From Anaeromyces robustus (taxonomy: Eukaryota; Neocallimastigomycota; Neocallimastigomycetes; Neocallimastigales; Neocallimastigaceae): a stretch of DNA of 30,000 nucleotides. The notes beneath the pieces are model-generated. The model was not told where the DNA came from. It worked only from the letters and a program-made list of their open reading frames with translations, and ran no database searches. The DNA is taken from assembly GCA_002104895.1 (NCBI GenBank), contig MCFG01000500.1, positions 1 to 30,000 of the forward strand, read 5' to 3'. Shown here in pieces: positions 19,530 to 30,000 of this stretch. Position numbers and translations under genes: made by a program. Positions within the stretch are counted from its first letter, which is position 1, and the number at the start of each line of letters is the position of its first letter.

Positions 19530-22072
19530 TTAAATAATAGTTAATTTCATTTGATTATTTCATATGAAATTTCATGTGAAAACATAGATTTATTAGATAT
19601 TTACATAAATTTATAAATTATATTAATTAAAACAGTACTTGGTAAACGGTATTAAGAAAAATGATGGAAATTTAAAACTTGATTGAAATTATAAAAATTT
19701 AGAAATTTAGAATTTGTAATAGAAAATAATATGAAATGAAAAATTAGTTATTTTTTTTTATAAAAAAAAGTAAAATATTAAAAAAAAAAAAATTGTTTGA
19801 ATTATTTGAATTTATTAAATAATAATTCGATATTTGATTATTTAAATAATAAATAATTAATAAATCTATGTTTTCATTTGATTATTTCACATGAAATTTC
19901 ATGTGAAAACATAAATTTATTAGATATTTACATAAATTTATAAATTATATTAATTAAAACACTACTCGTTTAATGATATTAAGAAAAATGATGGAAATTT
20001 TAAATTTGATTGAAATAATAAAAAATTTATAATTTATAATAGAAAATAATATGAAATGAAAAATTAGTTATTTTTTATAAAAAAAAAATAAATAAAAAAA
20101 AAATTGTTTGAATTATTTTTGAATTTATTAAAAAATAATAATTAATATAATTTATAAATTTATGTAAATACCTAATAAATCTATGTTTTCACATAAAATT
20201 TCATGTGAAATAATCAAATGAAAACATAGATTTATTAATTAAGAGTGCGGAGCATTTCGCAAAGTTGCATTTCGCAAAGTTGCATTTCGCAAAATTACAT
20301 TACGTAATATGTGGCGTATTATATTATTAATAAATAAATAAATAATAAAATAAAATATATTTATAAATAAATAATAAATTTTTTAATATAATAAATAAAT
20401 AATAAGAATGTAATGCATTTCGACATAATTTATGTATTGTCGACATAAATTTTTTTAAAATGTATACAAAATACATAAAACGCCACTAATGTCGATTATT
20501 TACGTATTTTTTTTTTTTTTTTAAACACACAATTTATATTATCTTTATTGATTTTTTTATATTATAATACATGTAAAAATAAAAAAAAACAATTAAAACA
20601 TATATACACAAAAAAATAAAAAAAACCTAAATAAACATCAAATAATAATGATGAGTATTTGAGGGTAAAAATTAGTATAATAATAATAATAAAAAAAAAG
20701 AACAATAAATCCATATTAGCCTTTAATTCTTAAAGGTGAGAATTAAAGCAAAATTGATCTACAAAGCTATCCTACTGTGTTATCAGCATTGACGTTATTT
20801 ATTTACGTATAATATATTTATTTATAATATTTTACCATTAAAAAAATTAAATAAAAGTAAAAAAAATAATAAATAAATAATAAATAAATAAATAAATAAA
20901 TTTTCTTTTAAGAATTTTTTTTATTTTTATTTATTTTCAATTCTTTAATTAATTTTCCTTTTCATTTTATCTTGTTTAAATAAAAATATATAAAATTCTA
21001 TATTTTATTACTAAATATTAAAAACTAATAAAATAATAAAATAAATTTATTATGATATTAAATATTTTTATTTATGTAAATATCTAATAAATCTATGTTT
21101 TCACATGAAATTTCATATGAAATAATCAAATGAAATGAAGACATAGATTTATTATTTAAATAATCAAATATGAATTATTTTTTAATAAATTCAAAAATAA
21201 TTCAATTTTTTTTTTTTTTTTCAATATTTTTATTTTTTTTTTATAAAAAAAAATAACTAATTTTTCATTTCATATTATTTCCATTACAAATTCTAAATTT
21301 CTAAATTTTTTATAATTTCAATCAAATTTTAAATTTCCATCAATTTTTCTTAATACCATTAAACGAGTAGTATTTTAATTAATATAATTTATAAATTTAT
21401 GTAAATATCTTATAAATCTATGTTTTCACATGAAATTTCATATGAAATGAAAAATTAGTTTATTTTTTTTTTTTATAAAAAAAAAAAGTTTGAATATTTT
21501 TGAATTTATTAAATAATATTTGATTATTTAAAAAATTATTAATAAATCTATGTTTTCATTTGATTATTTCACATGAAATATTCATGTGAAAACATAGATT
21601 TATTAGATATTTACATAAATTTATAAATTATATTAATTAAAATACTACTCGTTTAATGGTATTAAGAAAAATTGATGGAAATTTAAAATTTGATTGAAAT
21701 TATAAAAAATTTAGAATTTATATTAGAAAATAATATGAAATGTAATAATTTTATTATTTCTTTTAAAAAAATAAAAAAAATAAAAATAAAAAAAAAATTG
21801 TCTGAATTATTTTTGAATTTATTAAAAAATAATAATTAATATAATTTATAAATTTATGTAAATATCTAATAAATCTATGTTTTCACATGAAATAATCATA
21901 TGAAAACATAGATTTATTAATTATTATTTAAATAATTAAATGTGAATTGATTAAAAAATTTTAAATTTCCATCATTTTTCTTAATACTATTAAAAGAGTA
22001 GTGTTTTAATTAATATAATTTATAAATTTATGTAAATATCTAATAATCTATGTTTTCACATGAAATTCATGT
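19530..22072. mobile_element. Cluster of hairpin-ended MITE-like repeats, at least five copies
   Basis: A unit of about 250 bases recurs near 19566-19800 (+), 19890-20110 (+), 21075-21450 (-), 21555-21800 (+) and 21950-22072 (-, partial). Copies share AATCTATGTTTTCACATGAA, TTACATAAATTTATAAATTA, CTACTCGTTTAATG, TATTAAGAAAAATGATGG and AATAATATGAAATGAAAAAT. The ends form a palindrome (TTTCACATGAAATTTCATGTGAAA). No transposase is present, so these are non-autonomous or dead elements. Confidence 0.65.
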
Positions 22073-22075
22073 GAA

Positions 22076-22238
22076 CCCTCCCTTAAATATATTGTAAAAT
22101 TAATTAATTATATAATAAATAGTAAATTATTATAGTTTCATAAAAATGCAATTTTGCGAAATGCAACCCTCCCTTAAATATATTGTAAAATTAATTAATT
22201 ATATAATAAATAGTAAATTATTATAGTTTCATAAAAAT
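22076..22238. repeat. 91-bp-step tandem duplication around an inverted-repeat fragment
   Basis: CCCTCCCTTAAATATATTG through TTTCATAAAAAT (72 bases) occurs at 22076-22147 and 22167-22238. The 19 bases between are GCAATTTTGCGAAATGCAA, which is related to the iteron of the element starting at 20243. Confidence 0.85.
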
Positions 22239-23340
22239 TTAACACTTTATATTTAATATATATCAAGTGGCGTAATTATATTTGATTTGTTATTATTATT
22301 ATGCTAATACAAATATGTTAAGAGTCAATATATTATTTTAACATTTTTTCTCCAACCTTAAAGGTAATTTCCAATATTTAATAATAATAAATGTTCAAGA
22401 TAATCTTATCTTTAATAATATAAAATTTATATATTTTGATATTTGTAATTAATTATATCTTTTTTAATATCATTCTATCTTTTACAATATTTATATGTTT
22501 TTATAAAAACAGTTTTTTTTTTTATTAAATAGAATAGATTATTTTAAAAAAAAAAAAAATCCAATATTATTTATTATTGATTTTTTTTTTATATTTAGTA
22601 ACTTTTAAATGTTTTTGATTGTAATTATAAAAAATTAATTATTAAATAATTTCTATAGAACTACTGTATATTATTATTGTTATTATTGTTATTATTATTT
22701 TATTACTTTATGTTATTACTATTTAAAAATAAATTAATATCAATAATATATCCATAATACAAGTATTAAATTTAAAAAAAAAAAAGAAAAACCTAAAAAG
22801 AATTTAACTAAAAAAGCTTAATAAAATGAACAAAACACTTAAAAACAAAAGTTTAAAAAATAAATAAAGAATATTGACTACTACAAACAAAACAAAAATA
22901 AAGAATACTGACTAATAAATAAATAAATAAAATTATAAATAATAAAAAAAATAAAAAACAAAAACTTATAAATAATTTAATACCCAAAAACTTAAAATAA
23001 TAAAAAAATAATCAAAGAAATTTCGTTTTAAAGCTGAATAATAAAAATAATAAAAATACATCAATAATTTAATTAAAAAATAAGCAAAAAATAATTAAAA
23101 AAATAATTTTAAAATATAAAAAATAAGCAAAATTAATAAAAAATATTTAAAATATTTAAAATAGCAAAAATAAGCAAAAAAATAAGCAAAACTATGTTAA
23201 CTATGCAAAACTATGCAAAAATTATTAAAATTAATAAAATAAATTAATTAAGAATAAATTAATAAATTAATATTGTTTAATTTAATTTAATTAATGAAAA
23301 AAATAATAAGATTACATTAACAATTTTTTTACCTTTTTTA
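22239..23340. other. AT-rich region inside the bounded segment, no gene seen
   Basis: From about 22770 onwards the plus strand is strikingly A-rich with little T (AAATAAGCAAAA words repeated near 23083-23220). No frame of interest and no recognisable transposase remnant occurs. Confidence 0.5.
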
Positions 23341-23432
23341 GGATTTCGCAAAGTGGTTTATTACGAATATATTACTGCGCCTTATATTTTTATTATTTTT
23401 TTATTTTTTTAAATAATTAAATAAATAAATAA

Positions 23433-23463
<31 letters not shown>

Positions 23464-23841
23464 ATATATATATAATTAAATAATTGAACATAAAAAAATA
23501 AAATATATTATTATTTATTATTAATTATTTATTATTTATTATTATTCATTTTTATTTATTATTATTTATTATTTATTATTTATTATTTATTATTTATTAT
23601 TATTCATTTTTATTTATTATTATTTATTTATTTATTATTTATTATTTATTATTTATTATTTATTTATTTATTACTTTTTATTTATTTATTATTTATTATT
23701 TATTACTTGTTATTTATTACTTATTATTTATTACTTATTATTTATTTATAGATATATTTTATTTTATTATTTATTTATTTATTAAAAATATAATACGCCA
23801 CCTATTACGTAATGTAATTTTGTCGAAATGCAACTTCACTC

Positions 23842-24270
23842 CTTTTTTTTTTTTTTACAAAATAGGTTGAATCATGATTATTAAAAAAATTTATTTATTT
23901 TTTATTAAAAAAAATTTATTTATTTTTTATTAATAATTTTGTACTTAAAATAAAATTAACCGTTTTTTTATAACCGCCGTTTTTATAATATTTAATTAAT
24001 CGATTTTTATAATAAATAATTTTTTTTTTTTTTTATGTTTAAATAATTTTAATTTACATGCTTTGAAAATTATAACTTTTTTATTAAATTTAAGGAGGAT
24101 AGAAAATTCATTGGAAACAAAGCGAACAAAAAAGGAAAAGAAAAAGGAAAAGAAAAAGAAAAAAGAAAAAGGAAATAATTAATGAACATTTTTTATATAT
24201 AAATAAAGACATTTGTTAAAAAAAAATAAAAAAACTATTCTCAATTTTTTTTTATTACTTTAGAAAAAAA
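23842..24270. other. Intergenic AT-rich region before the 24339 gene
   Basis: T and A tracts, a duplicated AAAAAAATTTATTTATTTTT near 23883 and 23907, and a purine-only run (AAAGGAAAAG repeats) at about 24128-24175. No gene is seen. Confidence 0.5.
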
Positions 24271-24274
24271 AAAT

Positions 24275-24284
24275 TATATATAAA
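24275..24284 (+). promoter_or_regulatory. TATA-like element of the 24339 gene
   Basis: TATATATAAA lies 55-64 bases before the ATG. It is assigned by position only. Confidence 0.4.
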
Positions 24285-24338
24285 CCGATAGAAAATATTA
24301 TTATATTATATTATATAGATATCATAAAATTAAAAAAA

Positions 24339-24893
24339 ATGAAACTTTATTCTTTCTTATATTCCTTAATTATTCTTGGTACTCTTCATGTCTTAACATT
24401 CGCTAAACCTGAAGAGGAAATTACTATTAGATTACCACCAAAAACTAAATATGATGGTGAATTATTTATTGGTGAACATTTTGCTAGTGTAGGTACTTGG
24501 ACTGTACCATTCTATTTAAAAGATTGCAAATATAATCTTAATGCCAATAATTTTTCTTGTTATATAGATTATGAAATTACTGAAGATAATGGTGAAACGG
24601 TTTCTTCCGTTAAGAGATATGATATTACTTTAGAACTTAAGAACAAAAAACCATCTTGTATTAATGCCAATACTGTGTTTACTCGATTTAATGTATATGA
24701 GTATGGTATCGATATGAAAGGTATTGAAAAGGTTACTATATCTTACTTTGAAATTGGTAGTGTGGTTGAATATAACAATGGTGAATTAGAAATTGGTGTT
24801 AGTGAATATCTTCGTTACCTTAAGATTAGAACTAATGATAAAGAATGTATTTTTAGACCAGTAATTAAAAAAATTATTGCTAAGCAACATTAA
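24339..24893 (+). CDS. Secreted protein of unknown function, 184 residues
   Basis: The start ATG (24339) is preceded by AAAATTAAAAAA, like the other genes here. Residues 1-22 (MKLYSFLYSLIILGTLHVLT...) are a signal peptide with probable cleavage after TFA. The mature part has four cysteines (KDC, FSC, PSC, KEC), enough for two disulfides, one NFS sequon, and alternating hydrophobic/charged stretches typical of a beta-rich fold. There is no transmembrane segment after the signal and no motif I recognise. Local GC and codon variety are clearly above the flanks, which supports a real gene. It is not related by eye to the repeat proteins or to the 8-cysteine proteins. Confidence 0.78.
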   Translation: MKLYSFLYSLIILGTLHVLTFAKPEEEITIRLPPKTKYDGELFIGEHFASVGTWTVPFYLKDCKYNLNANNFSCYIDYEITEDNGETVSSVKRYDITLELKNKKPSCINANTVFTRFNVYEYGIDMKGIEKVTISYFEIGSVVEYNNGELEIGVSEYLRYLKIRTNDKECIFRPVIKKIIAKQH

Positions 24894-25707
24894 ATAAAAA
24901 AAAAAAAATAAAATTTATGTATATAGGTAAATAAAATATATAAATAAATAACAAATAAAAATAGAAATATAAAATTTTACAATATACTATATGAAAATAA
25001 ATAAATAAATATATTTTGAGTAATTATTTCAATAAAACCTTATTCTAAAATACTTTTAAAGTCTTTTTTTTTTTTTTTTAAATAATATAAATATTTCTTA
25101 TTCCATTGTTTTATATATATTAATTTGATAAGAAAATATATTTTATAAAAAATATTATATAATAAATAAAACTGTAATTATTAATAATAAATAGTTTAAA
25201 TATTTTTTATATTTGAATTTTTTTTTTTTTACAATATTTATTATATAAATAAACTTTATTATTTATTCTTATTATGTTAAAATATTTATATAAATAATAA
25301 ATATTTTATATAAATAATAAATATTTTAATTTTATTTTATGTATTTTAATTTTATTTATTTCATCTGTATTTTTTTTTTTTCTGTATTATTTTATTATTT
25401 ATTATTTTATTTTTATATTTTATTATTTATATTTTTATTTTCTATTTTTATATTTTATTATTTATATTTTTATTTTTTATTTTTATTTTTAATTTTATTT
25501 TTATTGGTTTTATTATATATTTTTTTTATTATAAATTTTTTTTTATAATATATATTTTTTTTCTATTATTATTATTATTATCAATTATTATTATTAATTA
25601 TTAATTATTATTTATTATTTATTATTTATTATTAATTATTTATTATTTATTATTATTATTTATTATTTATTATTTATTATTATTATCAATTATTATTATT
25701 ATTATCA

Positions 25708-25764
<57 letters not shown>

Positions 25765-25984
25765 TATTATTATTATTATTATTATCAATTATTATTATTA
25801 TTGTATCTTATTTACATTAATATAATTTATGATATAATTATTATTTATTGAATTTTTTTTCTCTATTTCTATTAATTTTTATGATTTTAATTTTTTTTCT
25901 TTAATCCGGGGTATGCTTTTTTGATCTTCCCTAATGTGAAGCAGAAAGCCCACTCCCTAATTATAGAATTGTTAGGTATATTAG
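24894..25984. repeat. AT-rich 3' region with long (TTA)n/(TTTA)n microsatellites
   Basis: After the 24339 gene come A/T runs, then TTTTA-type text (25325-25560) and about 240 bases of TTA/TTATCAA repeats (25563-25805). A short complex patch at 25903-25985 (CCGGGGTATGC ... CCCACTCCCTAATTATAG) precedes the duplicated block of gene 3; I cannot assign it. Confidence 0.6.
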
Positions 25985-26173
25985 TTCGAGAATTAATATA
26001 ATAAAATGGGGTGTTGTAGCATTTCTGAAAATGACAAAAATGTAATTTAAAGCCACTTGATTTTATTATTTTTAAATTTGTAATTCATGAAAAAAAATTT
26101 TTAATTAATTTTCCATGCATAAAAGGAAAAATAATAAATTAAAATTAAATTATTATTATATTATTATTTCTTG

Positions 26174-26215
26174 GTATATTAACAATAATTAAAAATTTAA
26201 TTATTGTTAATATAC
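26174..26215. repeat. Perfect 20-bp-arm palindrome
   Basis: GTATATTAACAATAATTAAA is followed after two bases by its exact reverse complement. Gene 1's copy of this block has only one arm. Confidence 0.9.
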
Positions 26216-26755
26216 AATAAAAATAATAAAAAAAAAAAATAAAAAAACAAATAATAATAATACAATGAAAAGACAAAGAAATTTTTAATGATTCAAAATT
26301 AAAACTTTAATTAAAACATTTTAAATATATATAGTGAATAATATAATAATAATAATAATAAAATAAGAGGTAACACTCTATAATGGATTATCTATTTATT
26401 TTTTTTTATTATGATATTCGTTCATATCAATTATTGTATTCGTTTAATACCCTTTATTATCAATAGATAATCTATTTTAGTATATTTAAATGTTAATTTA
26501 TGAATATTTTAATAGAAATTTTTAATAGAAAAATATTTTCAAAAAATATATTATAACTGATTAATAATAATAATAATAATAATTTAAATACTCTATTATA
26601 AATCGGTGCTACTACATCAAACTATAATCATTTTTTTATTATGTATATATAAGTTTACCACTTAAATAGGTTCCTTGATTCATTATTTATACAGGTCGTT
26701 CGTTTAAATGTAGGTAAAATGGCATGTACAAGATTTCATTTTTTCCGATTATTGC

Positions 26756-26795
26756 AAAAATAAATACTTGAATTGAAATACAAGTATTTATTTTT
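26756..26795. repeat. Perfect 15-bp stem, 10-base loop
   Basis: AAAAATAAATACTTG (26756-26770) pairs with CAAGTATTTATTTTT (26781-26795). Confidence 0.9.
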
Positions 26796-26864
26796 ACAAT
26801 AAAAGAAATATTTATATTATTTATATATATTGACTTTGTTAACTGTAAAAATACGCACATTCAA

Positions 26865-26919
<55 letters not shown>

Positions 26920-27191
26920 ATTTTAATATAAAATTAATTAATTTTATATTAAATTTTATGATGATAATACTAATAATTTTATTATTATTTGATTTTATAT
27001 GATATTACTAATAATTTTATTATTATTTGATTTGATAATACTAATAATTTTATTATTATTATTATTATTTGATATGATAATACTAATAATTATTGTTATT
27101 TGATATAATAATTTTATTATTATTATTATTAAAATTTTTAATAATTTTTACACTCATAAAAAAAAACACATAGAGTTATTGTATGTATGTG

Positions 27192-27231
27192 TTGGTGAGC
27201 CAATTAAAAAATGTATGTATTGGTGAGCCAA
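27192..27231 (+). promoter_or_regulatory. Tandem dyad TTGG-TGAG-CCAA, two copies, upstream of gene 3
   Basis: TTGGTGAGCCAA stands at 27192-27203 and 27220-27231 (28-bp step), each followed by TTAAAAA. It is the same arrangement as upstream of gene 1. It lies about 1.1 kb before the ATG. Confidence 0.4.
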
Positions 27232-28074
27232 TTAAAAATTAGTTTAATATATATAAAAATAATTAATCATAAAAATCATAAAACATCATGTTTTATGTTT
27301 TATGATTAATATTATGAAATAATATTATAAACTTTAATTAATAATAAAATTAAAATTATATAACATATATTTATGGTATAATAGAATAAATTATTAATAT
27401 TTTTATAAATTATTCATATTTTATGTAATAATATAAAAATATTTAGAATGGAAAATTAGATACGTTTAAACCTCAAAGTAATTTAAACCTCAAAGTAAAT
27501 AACGATAAAACTAATAATAATAAAAATAATAATTAATAAAACTAATAATTATTATAACTATGATTATTCTTTTATTAATAAAAATACTTTTTTTTTATAG
27601 ATACAAAAATTTAATATTAATCGTAGGTATATGATAACATATAATACGTAGGTATAATAATGTTGTGGCTTGATATAAGTAATATACATTTATATTAAAT
27701 TTAGATTAATACCACCCTAAAATTCTTTAAAATCTTAAATTAATTTCTATTTTTAAAACTTTAATAATTATATTTTTAATTAAAACTAGAATTGATAATA
27801 ATAACAATAATAATAATTGATAATAAATAAACCCTACTTAGTATGAAAAAAACATATAAATAGTATGAAAAAAACATATAAATAACTTCAAAATGAATTA
27901 ACATTTATTATTTTAAACAAAAATCAAAAATATATATATATATATGTTATATATATATATATAAATAAATAAATTAATAAATAAATTAATAAATAAATTA
28001 ATAAATAGATTAATAAATAGATTAATAAATAGATTAATAAATAAATTAATAAATAATAAATAAATAATAAATAA

Positions 28075-28106
<32 letters not shown>

Positions 28107-28251
28107 AAATAAATAAATAATAAATAAATAAAAAAATTAATAAATAAATAAATAAATAAATAATAAATAAATAAATAATAAATAAATAGAAATTTCAAAA
28201 TAAAAGAAATTGAAATTTCAAAATAAAAGAAATTGAAATTTTTAAAAAATT

Positions 28252-28288
28252 AAATAACATATATTAATATATTTATATATATATAAAA
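28252..28288 (+). promoter_or_regulatory. Shared TATA-rich core promoter of gene 3
   Basis: AAATAACATATATTAATATA, then TATATATATAAAA, ends about 45 bases before the ATG; between them lies an A28 tract. The same word precedes genes 1 and 2. Confidence 0.5.
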
Positions 28289-28333
28289 TAAAAAAAAAAA
28301 AAAAAAAAAAAAAAAAACATAAAGAATTAAAAA

Positions 28334-30000
28334 ATGCGTTTTAATTCAAAATTAATTTTATTAGTTACAGCTACATTACCATCTACTTTAGCTGCAGTTA
28401 ACGGAAGATGTTCAGGTAGAAGTGGTATTTGTATCACTACTGCTAACTGTAGTAAATATGGTGGTCAAAGTTTCTCTGGAAGATGTCCAAATGATGCAAA
28501 TAATGTTAGATGTTGTGATAATATTCCTTGTAGAGCAGATGATGGAAGATCAGGTAATTGTATATTTGCTGATCAATGTTCTGGTGATAAAATTAGTGGA
28601 AAATGTCCAGGAGGTAGTGATTTTAAATGTTGTGTTCCTAAAAAACAAGAAAATTATGCTGGTAGAGCATGTAAAGGAGTAGAAGGTACTTGTATTGATG
28701 TTAATAGTCAAGGATGTAGCACTGAAACGGTTTCAGGTAAATGTGATGGTCCAGCTAACATTAAATGTTGTCTCGCAAAACTCAAAGGTGTTGGTGAACC
28801 CTGTAAAACTATTGCTGGTACTTGTTTAGATTCTTCAAAAAGTAGTTGTGCTAATGGATTTATCACAGGTCAATGTCCAGGTCCAAATCAAGTGAAATGT
28901 TGTCCAAGAGAAGTTGAAGGTGTTGGTCAACCTTGTAAAACTGTCGCTGGTACTTGTTTAGATTCTTCAAAAAGTAGTTGTGCTAATGGATTTGTGACAG
29001 GTCAATGTCCAGGTCCAAATCAAGTTAAATGTTGTCCCAGAGAAGCTGAAGGTGTTGGTCAACCTTGTAAAACTATTGCCGGTACTTGTTTAGATTCTTC
29101 AAAAAGTAGTTGTGCTAATGGATTTGTTACAGGTCAATGTCCAGGTCCAAATCAAGTTAAATGTTGTCCTAAAGAACTTGAAGGTGTTGGTCAACCTTGT
29201 AAAACTGTCGCTGGTACTTGTTTAGATTCTTCAAAAAGTACTTGTGCAAATGGATTTATCACAGGTCAATGTGCAGGTCCATCTCAAGTGAAATGTTGTC
29301 CTAAAGAACTTGAAGGTGTTGGTCAACCTTGTAAAACTATCGCTGGTACTTGTTTAGATTCTTCAAAAAGTACTTGTGCAAATGGATTTGTCACAGGTCA
29401 ATGTGCAGGTCCAAATCAAGTGAAATGTTGTCCTAAAGAACTTGAAGGTGTTGGTCAAGCATGTAAAACTATCGCTGGTACTTGTTTAGATTCTTCAAAA
29501 AGTACTTGTGCAAATGGATTTGTCACAGGTCAATGTGCAGGTCCAAATCAAGTGAAATGTTGTCCTAAAGAACTTGAAGGTGTTGGTCAATCCTGTAAAA
29601 CTATCGCCGGTACTTGTTTAGATTCTTCAAAAAGTAGTTGTGCTACTGGATTTGTCATAGGTCAATGTGCAGGTCCATCTCAAGTTAAATGTTGTCCTAC
29701 TAAATCTACTGAAGTCGGTGTTGGTGAATCATGTAAAAATATTGCCGGTACTTGTTTAGATTCAACAGTAAGTTCTTGTGCTACAGGATTTGTCAAGGGT
29801 CAATGTCGAGGTTCAGATAAAGTTTTGTGTTGTCCTACTAAGTCTACTGAAGTCGGTGTTGGTGAATCATGTAAAACTATTGCCGGTACTTGTTTAGATT
29901 CAACAGTAAGTTCTTGTGCTACAGGATTTGTCAAGGGTCAATGTCGAGGTTCAGATAAAGTTTTGTGTTGTCCTACTAAGTCTACTGAAGTCGGTGTTGG
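28334..30000 (+). CDS. Secreted cysteine-rich repeat protein, 3' end beyond the window (gene 3)
   Basis: 555 codons are open from ATG 28334 to the right edge with no stop. The signal peptide (MRFNSKLILLVTATLPSTLA) and the first three units (NGRCSGRSGIC..., PCRADDGRSGNC..., GRACKGVEGTC...) are nearly the same as in gene 1. Nine more complete units follow: seven of 44-46 residues of the type CKTIAGTCLDSSKSSCANGF and two of 46 of the type CLDSTVSSCATGF, the latter close to gene 1's homogenised array. A further unit starts at 29992. All units keep C-x6-C-x7-C-x8-C-x7-CC. N-terminal identity with gene 1 suggests that a lysozyme domain may follow outside the window; this is inference. It is secreted. 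Confidence 0.88.
   Translation, partial: MRFNSKLILLVTATLPSTLAAVNGRCSGRSGICITTANCSKYGGQSFSGRCPNDANNVRCCDNIPCRADDGRSGNCIFADQCSGDKISGKCPGGSDFKCCVPKKQENYAGRACKGVEGTCIDVNSQGCSTETVSGKCDGPANIKCCLAKLKGVGEPCKTIAGTCLDSSKSSCANGFITGQCPGPNQVKCCPREVEGVGQPCKTVAGTCLDSSKSSCANGFVTGQCPGPNQVKCCPREAEGVGQPCKTIAGTCLDSSKSSCANGFVTGQCPGPNQVKCCPKELEGVGQPCKTVAGTCLDSSKSTCANGFITGQCAGPSQVKCCPKELEGVGQPCKTIAGTCLDSSKSTCANGFVTGQCAGPNQVKCCPKELEGVGQACKTIAGTCLDSSKSTCANGFVTGQCAGPNQVKCCPKELEGVGQSCKTIAGTCLDSSKSSCATGFVIGQCAGPSQVKCCPTKSTEVGVGESCKNIAGTCLDSTVSSCATGFVKGQCRGSDKVLCCPTKSTEVGVGESCKTIAGTCLDSTVSSCATGFVKGQCRGSDKVLCCPTKSTEVGV

Larger units (their letters stand above)
20243..23841. mobile_element. 3.6-kb region bounded by long inverted repeats, one carrying 15-bp iterons
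   Basis: The left end GAGTG...CAAAATTACATTACGTAATA(T)GTGGCGTATTA (from 20243, extending to about 20375) is matched in reverse at the right end (about 23728-23841). The left end has three 15-bp units GCATTTCGCAAAGTT at 20252-20296; the right end has one related GCATTTCGACAAAATT. A weaker internal copy starts at 23341 (GGATTTCGCAAAGTGG), so the true element may instead be 23341-23841 (about 500 bp). No target duplication and no transposase were seen. Confidence 0.5.
25985..28333 (+). repeat. Upstream block of gene 3, inverted copy of 3883-6130
   Basis: It begins at TCGAGAATTAATATAATAAA (25986) and shares with gene 1 (inverted) the words TTTTAATGATTCAAAATTAA, CATATCAATTATTGTATT, TTACCACTTAAATAGGTTCC's counterpart, TTGACTTTGTTAACTG, GGTGAGCCAATTAAAAA twice, and the core promoter. 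Relative to gene 1 it lacks about 95 bases around GACATAGTATAAA. (AAAT)n runs lie at 26865-26920 and 27960-28190, and an A28 tract (28290-28317) stands just before the ATG. Confidence 0.75.

Noticed and set aside
25339-25548. Hydrophobic 69-codon frame
   Set aside because: Low-complexity TTTTA text; it resembles a membrane protein only by composition.
25903-25985. Possible tRNA or other small RNA gene in a complex patch
   Set aside because: No acceptor stem or T-arm consensus could be assembled; I found no convincing tRNA or rRNA anywhere in the window.
28422-28682. Plus-strand frame inside gene 3, and its like at 3534-3815 inside gene 1
   Set aside because: Out-of-frame overlap with the genuine repeat protein; no cysteine pattern or signal peptide.

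Overview
The window is extremely AT-rich eukaryotic DNA: long A/T homopolymers, AAAT and TTA microsatellites everywhere, no operons, A-rich contexts before start codons, and widely spaced intronless-looking genes for secreted cysteine-rich proteins. Together with the fusion of cysteine-rich tandem repeats to a phage/bacterial-type lysozyme, this points to an anaerobic gut fungus (Neocallimastigomycota). That assignment is inference from composition and protein style; no marker gene such as rRNA is present, and other very AT-rich eukaryotes (for example dictyostelids) are not formally excluded.

Layout. (1) 805-3882 (-): a 1025-residue secreted protein with 16 cysteine-rich units followed by a phage-tail-type lysozyme domain. 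(2) 3883-9040: gene-free; the first 2.2 kb is a duplicated upstream block, the rest is simple repeats and minisatellites. (3) 9215-12380: two small secreted 8-cysteine proteins, convergent, around a 2-kb foldback palindrome whose spacer is a GC-richer island. (4) 13635-13838 (-): a probable dead small secreted-protein gene. (5) 14750-18080: a second copy of the upstream block followed by a 523-residue secreted cysteine-rich repeat protein without an enzyme domain, ending in a decayed repeat unit. (6) 18081-24270: gene-poor, with a GC-richer relic (18960-19430) and a dense cluster of inverted-repeat, MITE-like elements (19530-23841). (7) 24339-24893 (+): a secreted protein of unknown function. 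(8) 25985-30000: third copy of the upstream block and a third repeat protein that runs off the right edge.

Working together: everything recognisable as a gene is predicted to be secreted. The three large repeat proteins are paralogues that were duplicated together with 1.7-2.4 kb of upstream DNA and part of the 3' flank, so they probably share regulation. Gene 1 carries a peptidoglycan-cleaving domain, which in a rumen fungus would act on bacteria; the repeat arrays may serve as adhesion, cell-wall or spacer modules. The small 8-cysteine proteins look like fast-evolving secreted peptides. The best candidate for a little-described system is this family of disulfide-rich arrays with an acquired lysozyme, its homogenised repeats and its conserved tandem dyad elements upstream.
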